Below are positions 61,168-64,000 of a DNA stretch of 64,000 bases, in pieces. The notes under the pieces are model-generated. The model was not told where the DNA came from. It searched no databases and saw only the letters and a program-made list of their open reading frames with translations. How positions within the stretch are numbered: position 1 is the first letter of the stretch; each line of letters begins with the position of its first letter. This DNA is from Cenarchaeum symbiosum A (GTDB lineage Archaea > Thermoproteota > Nitrososphaeria > Nitrososphaerales > Nitrosopumilaceae), in the NCBI GenBank assembly GCA_000200715.1, contig DP000238.1:30519-94518 (forward strand), read 5' to 3'. A program made the position numbers and the translations under genes.

Positions 61168-62020
61168 GGCTCTTTACCAGCGAGGCGGCAGTGGTGGTAT
61201 TCTTTAGCAGCATGGCGACGGTCATCGGGCCCACACCCCCGGGGACGGGCGTTATGTGGGAGGCCTTTTCCGATACGGCCGCGTAGTCGGCGTCTCCTGT
61301 AAGGCCTCTATCCGACCTGCTTATTGCCACGTCTATGACTACGGCTCCCTCCTTTACCATGTCCGGGGTTAGCACGAATTTGTCACGGTTGCCCACTGCT
61401 GTAACTATCACGTCTGCCCTTCTGGATATGCTGCCTATATCCTTGGTCCGGGAATGGCAGGTGGTCACGGTGGCATTTCTACCCAGGAATAGATGGTGCA
61501 GGGGAATCCCCACCAGCCGGCTCCTGTTAATCAGCACCACTTCTTTGCCTTCGAGTTCTATATTGTAATAGTCCAGCATCTCCATTATCCCGAGTGGCGT
61601 ACAGGGGATGAGAGTCGCGGTCCCGGCAGTTAGCAGGCCCGCGTTTAGCGGCGTGAGGCCGTCTACATCCTTGAGGGGCGATATGGCAGATACCACCTTG
61701 ATCTCGCGTATGCCCTCTGGCAGGGGCATCTGCACCAGTATTCCGTGGACGGAGCGGTCGGAGTTGAGCTCGGCTATCAGCTTCAAGAGATCCCCCTCGG
61801 TGGTGGATGGCCCGAGCCGGTGGTCCTGGGTGGTTATCCCCACTTCGGCGCATGCCGCATGCTTGTTTCGCACATATGTGCCTGATGCGGGGTCGTCCCC
61901 CACTAGAACAGTGGCAAGGCACGGGTCGGTCCCGCCCGATTTTAGCTCGGCTACTGCCATCTTTACCCTTTCCTTGACGGCGGCTGCCACCGCCTTTCCA
62001 TCCATTCTTACCGTGGCCAA
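61157..62020 (-). CDS. folD: Bifunctional methylene-THF dehydrogenase / methenyl-THF cyclohydrolase
   Basis: 287 residues from a TTG at 62020, matching the usual MxxxxDGKxxA start and a TATA-like element about 25 bases upstream; the ATG at 62005 would be 5 residues shorter. Conserved DGKAVAAAVKERVK, VGDDPASGTYVRNK, DVDGLTPLNAGLL, PCTPLGIMEML and the Rossmann VVLINRSRLVGIPL are seen. It interconverts methylene- and formyl-THF. Its formyl-THF product is used by purN nearby. Confidence 0.94.
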   Translation of the reverse strand: MATVRMDGKAVAAAVKERVKMAVAELKSGGTDPCLATVLVGDDPASGTYVRNKHAACAEVGITTQDHRLGPSTTEGDLLKLIAELNSDRSVHGILVQMPLPEGIREIKVVSAISPLKDVDGLTPLNAGLLTAGTATLIPCTPLGIMEMLDYYNIELEGKEVVLINRSRLVGIPLHHLFLGRNATVTTCHSRTKDIGSISRRADVIVTAVGNRDKFVLTPDMVKEGAVVIDVAISRSDRGLTGDADYAAVSEKASHITPVPGGVGPMTVAMLLKNTTTAASLVKSLER

Positions 62021-62130
62021 CTTTATTCCCGCGGAATTTTTGTTATTTAATGCTTGGAATCCCCATGCCGCGGCATCTCCTAGGACAAACCGGCCCAAGA
62101 TTTGAATATACGTAGGAGCCCGCCCATATT

Positions 62131-62445
62131 GTGAAGACAGAGTTTGACGTCTCCAAGTATGCGGCAAAGCTGCGTGGAACCAGGTATTACCACACGTTCA
62201 TAGACCGGGATTCCCTGGCGGCGGGCATCCTCTGTCTTGACCCCGGGGATGAGGATACGCAAGAGCCCCACGATACAGATGAGGTATACTATGTGATCAA
62301 AGGAGACGGCTTTCTCCGCATAGGTAAAAAAGATCATCCGGTATCTGCCGGAATGGCGTTTTTCGTGCCAAAGGAGATGGAGCACCACTTTCATGGGCAT
62401 ACCAAAAGACTTGAGGTGATCTACTTTTTCGGTGGAACGGACTAA
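62131..62445 (+). CDS. Cupin-domain protein
   Basis: 104 residues from a GTG at 62131. The double-stranded beta-helix motifs GDEDTQEPHDTDEVYYVIKG (first cupin motif with H and E) and MEHHFHGHTKRLEVIYFF (second motif) are clear. Likely binds a metal; ligand unknown. Its stop overlaps the convergent purN stop through CTAA. A TATA-like GAATATACG lies about 25 bases upstream. Confidence 0.85.
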   Translation: MKTEFDVSKYAAKLRGTRYYHTFIDRDSLAAGILCLDPGDEDTQEPHDTDEVYYVIKGDGFLRIGKKDHPVSAGMAFFVPKEMEHHFHGHTKRLEVIYFFGGTD

Positions 62446-63068
62446 CCCACGCATACCCTGCGGCCCTTGACCTGTATCTTTCCCCGTGCAAACAGCTCCA
62501 CCGTATAGGGGTAGATCTTGTGCTCGCGGGCCAGTATCCTCTTTGAGAGGGACTCTTCTGTGTCGTCTTCCCGTATCTGGACCACCGACTGGGCCACCAC
62601 GGGGCCCGTGTCTGTGCCCTCGTCTACCAGATGGACCGTACACCCGGAGACCTTGGCGCCGTATTCGAGCGCCTGCTTCTGGGCATCAATTCCGCGGAAG
62701 GATGGCAAAAGGGCGGGATGTATGTTGAGCATCCTGTGCTTGTACCTTTTGACGCACTCGGGCCCGATGATCCTCATAAAGCCCGCCAGGCAGACCAGCC
62801 CGTCCCTGCGGGTCACCCCGTGCCTGCGCAGGGCGGCCATCACCTTCCGGTCGTACTCTTTCCGGGTGCCGGAAAAGCCCCTGCTTTCTACCACTTCTGT
62901 ATCGACCCCCAGCCTCTCCGCTATGCGGAGGCCCCGGGCGTCGGACCTGCTGGAGATGACCACCGCCAGGTTGGCGGGGACTCGTCTCTTCTGCACGTGT
63001 TTTATTATCGCCTCCATGTTGCTGCCCCTGCCGCTGATCAATATTCCAATATTCAGCAATCTAGTCAA
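62442..63068 (-). CDS. purN: Phosphoribosylglycinamide formyltransferase
   Basis: 208 residues. NIGILISGRGSNMEAIIKHV at the start, the catalytic region HRMLNIHPALLPSFRGID (Asn-His) and VDEGTDTGPVVAQ (Asp) are PurN hallmarks. It uses 10-formyl-THF to formylate GAR, the step after PurD. It is divergent from the nuclease at the right edge; a promoter region of about 50 bases separates them. Confidence 0.96.
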   Translation of the reverse strand: MTRLLNIGILISGRGSNMEAIIKHVQKRRVPANLAVVISSRSDARGLRIAERLGVDTEVVESRGFSGTRKEYDRKVMAALRRHGVTRRDGLVCLAGFMRIIGPECVKRYKHRMLNIHPALLPSFRGIDAQKQALEYGAKVSGCTVHLVDEGTDTGPVVAQSVVQIREDDTEESLSKRILAREHKIYPYTVELFARGKIQVKGRRVCVG

Positions 63069-63119
63069 ATGTGCGTCATTCCTGCAGTTTATATCAATTA
63101 TACCTCGGGGGGTGCATGT

Positions 63120-64000
63120 TTGACCAGCGTTAACACGAACAGCATCCGCATGACCGACAACGGCATATCCTGCGAGCTAAACGGCCAAAAGATCTACATG
63201 GACCCCAAGCGGGCCGCGGCCGACGCACTCAACTTTCTATCTCACGGGCACACCGACCATCTGCCGTCGGGAGGCACCGGCAGGCTGCTCGCGTCTAAAG
63301 AGACCGCCAGAATAGCCTCGCTAAGGGGGACGAAAATGGAGAACCATGTAGACGGCATGGACGGCCTTGAGATGATCGATGCGGGGCACATACTGGGCGC
63401 CCGCGGCCTGCTAGCCGACGGCGTCTTTTACACGGGGGACATATGCACCAGAGAAAGGGGCTTTCTTCCCGGCGCCCGCGTGCCAAAGTGCGAGGTCCTG
63501 ATCACCGAGTGCACCTTTGGGCTGCCCGAGTTCTCGCTTCCCTCCCTTGACGAAGTAAAAGTGGAGACCAACCGCATAATATCGGAGGCATACTCGTCGG
63601 GGAGGCCGGTCATACTAATGGGGTACCAGCTGGGAAAGGCGCAGACGCTAAGCCACCTGTTCGGGCACTGGGATCCGTTATACTATCACGATTCTGTAAA
63701 AAAGATGAACGATCTGCACCGTGAGATGGGGGTGCCCCTCCGGGATGTGCCGGGGCACTCTGAGGTGGAATCAGAAGGCCTGCTGGACAAGGGGCCCTGG
63801 GTAATGGTGGCGCCCATGATGACCGACAGGAATGCGTTTGTGCGCCGAATGCGGATAAAGTACAACGCGGTGATGGTGAGCTTTAGCGGGTGGGCGCGCT
63901 CGCCGAGATTCTCATTCGGGCAGAGGGGAGACCACTCTGTTCCGTTGAGCGACCACTGTGATTATAACGAGCTTGTAAAGATGGTGGAAGATTCGGGGGC
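63120..64000 (+). CDS. Metallo-beta-lactamase-fold nuclease/exonuclease-like protein (partial)
   Basis: Cut by the right edge; about 293 residues are visible from a TTG at 63120 (a TATA-like TTATATCAATTATA lies about 25 bases before; ATG at 63150 is the alternative). SHGHTDHLP (H42, H44, D46, H47) is the metal motif, followed by GHILGARGL and VFYTGDICT. The domain order is that of the RNA-processing or DNA-repair nucleases of the CPSF73/SNM1 type. The later part (WARSPRFSF, VPLSDHCDYNEL) fits their beta-CASP-like or RNase J-like region. Substrate not determinable from this fragment. Confidence 0.8.
   Translation, partial: MTSVNTNSIRMTDNGISCELNGQKIYMDPKRAAADALNFLSHGHTDHLPSGGTGRLLASKETARIASLRGTKMENHVDGMDGLEMIDAGHILGARGLLADGVFYTGDICTRERGFLPGARVPKCEVLITECTFGLPEFSLPSLDEVKVETNRIISEAYSSGRPVILMGYQLGKAQTLSHLFGHWDPLYYHDSVKKMNDLHREMGVPLRDVPGHSEVESEGLLDKGPWVMVAPMMTDRNAFVRRMRIKYNAVMVSFSGWARSPRFSFGQRGDHSVPLSDHCDYNELVKMVEDSG

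Overview
The window looks like chromosome from an ammonia-oxidising-type archaeon (Thaumarchaeota / Nitrososphaerota), most like the GC-rich sponge symbiont Cenarchaeum symbiosum. This is inferred from gene content, not from a database match. The archaeal markers are TBP, a histone, SRP (7S) RNA, ribosomal proteins S3Ae, S15, S17e and L40e, PheS/PheT and TrpS of archaeal type, the KEOPS subunit Pcc1, an intron-bearing tRNA-Trp, A/T-rich TATA boxes about 25 bases before many starts, and frequent TTG/GTG starts. Genes are tightly packed, often with ATGA or TAATG overlaps, and most of the window is GC-rich.

Layout. 0-2.3 kb: a minus-strand MoxR ATPase / DUF58 / VWA cluster (the VWA gene runs off the left edge), facing a plus-strand set at 2.3-5 kb (DUF4129-like membrane protein, secreted orphan, winged-helix regulator). 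5-9.5 kb: a large secreted orphan faces a secreted Asp-box (sialidase-like) protein plus a TlpA-CcdA fusion across a long inverted repeat. 9.5-15.6 kb: tRNA-Ser, an Elf1-like zinc ribbon, TatD, histone, site-2 protease, a tRNA thiolation enzyme, SRP RNA, tRNA-Cys and several very small zinc proteins. 15.6-28.5 kb: pdxST, a tRNA-Trp with two introns, aconitase, EVE and Lrp-like proteins, pheST (pheT is frameshifted), trpS, coaD.

28.5-38 kb: a secreted FxLYD-like protein, then a complete little non-oxidative pentose-phosphate operon (transketolase N-half fused to ribulose-phosphate 3-epimerase, transketolase C-half, transaldolase), TBP, an ASCH protein and a PLP enzyme fused to a rhodanese-like domain. 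38-47 kb: a second MoxR/VWA pair, a geranylgeranyl-reductase-family flavoprotein, and an information-processing operon (rps15, DHH/RecJ-like, pcc1, serS, rps3ae, exosome-associated protein).

47-53.4 kb is the most accessory part. It holds an S17e with a long charged tail, a four-unit repeat with an exact 55-base period, a small membrane protein, an HNH endonuclease, a 1069-residue glycosyltransferase/membrane chimera whose second half is strikingly AT-rich, and a 555-base AT-rich gene-free stretch. 53.4-64 kb returns to core genes: L40e, sucCD, ileS, and a purine/one-carbon group (purD, 5-formyl-THF cyclo-ligase, folD, purN), ending in a metallo-beta-lactamase-fold nuclease cut by the right edge.

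Working together: sucCD and acn serve central carbon metabolism; tktN-rpe/tktC/tal supply pentose phosphates; purD/purN/folD/5-FCL share folate one-carbon units; pdxST makes PLP for enzymes such as the cysteine-synthase-like protein; pheST, trpS, serS and ileS with three tRNAs serve translation. The best candidates for something new are the transketolase-epimerase fusion, the glycosyltransferase chimera with its AT-rich island, the 55-base-period repeat, the inverted repeat with the cysteine-rich Asp-box protein and TlpA-CcdA pair, and the doubly interrupted tRNA-Trp.
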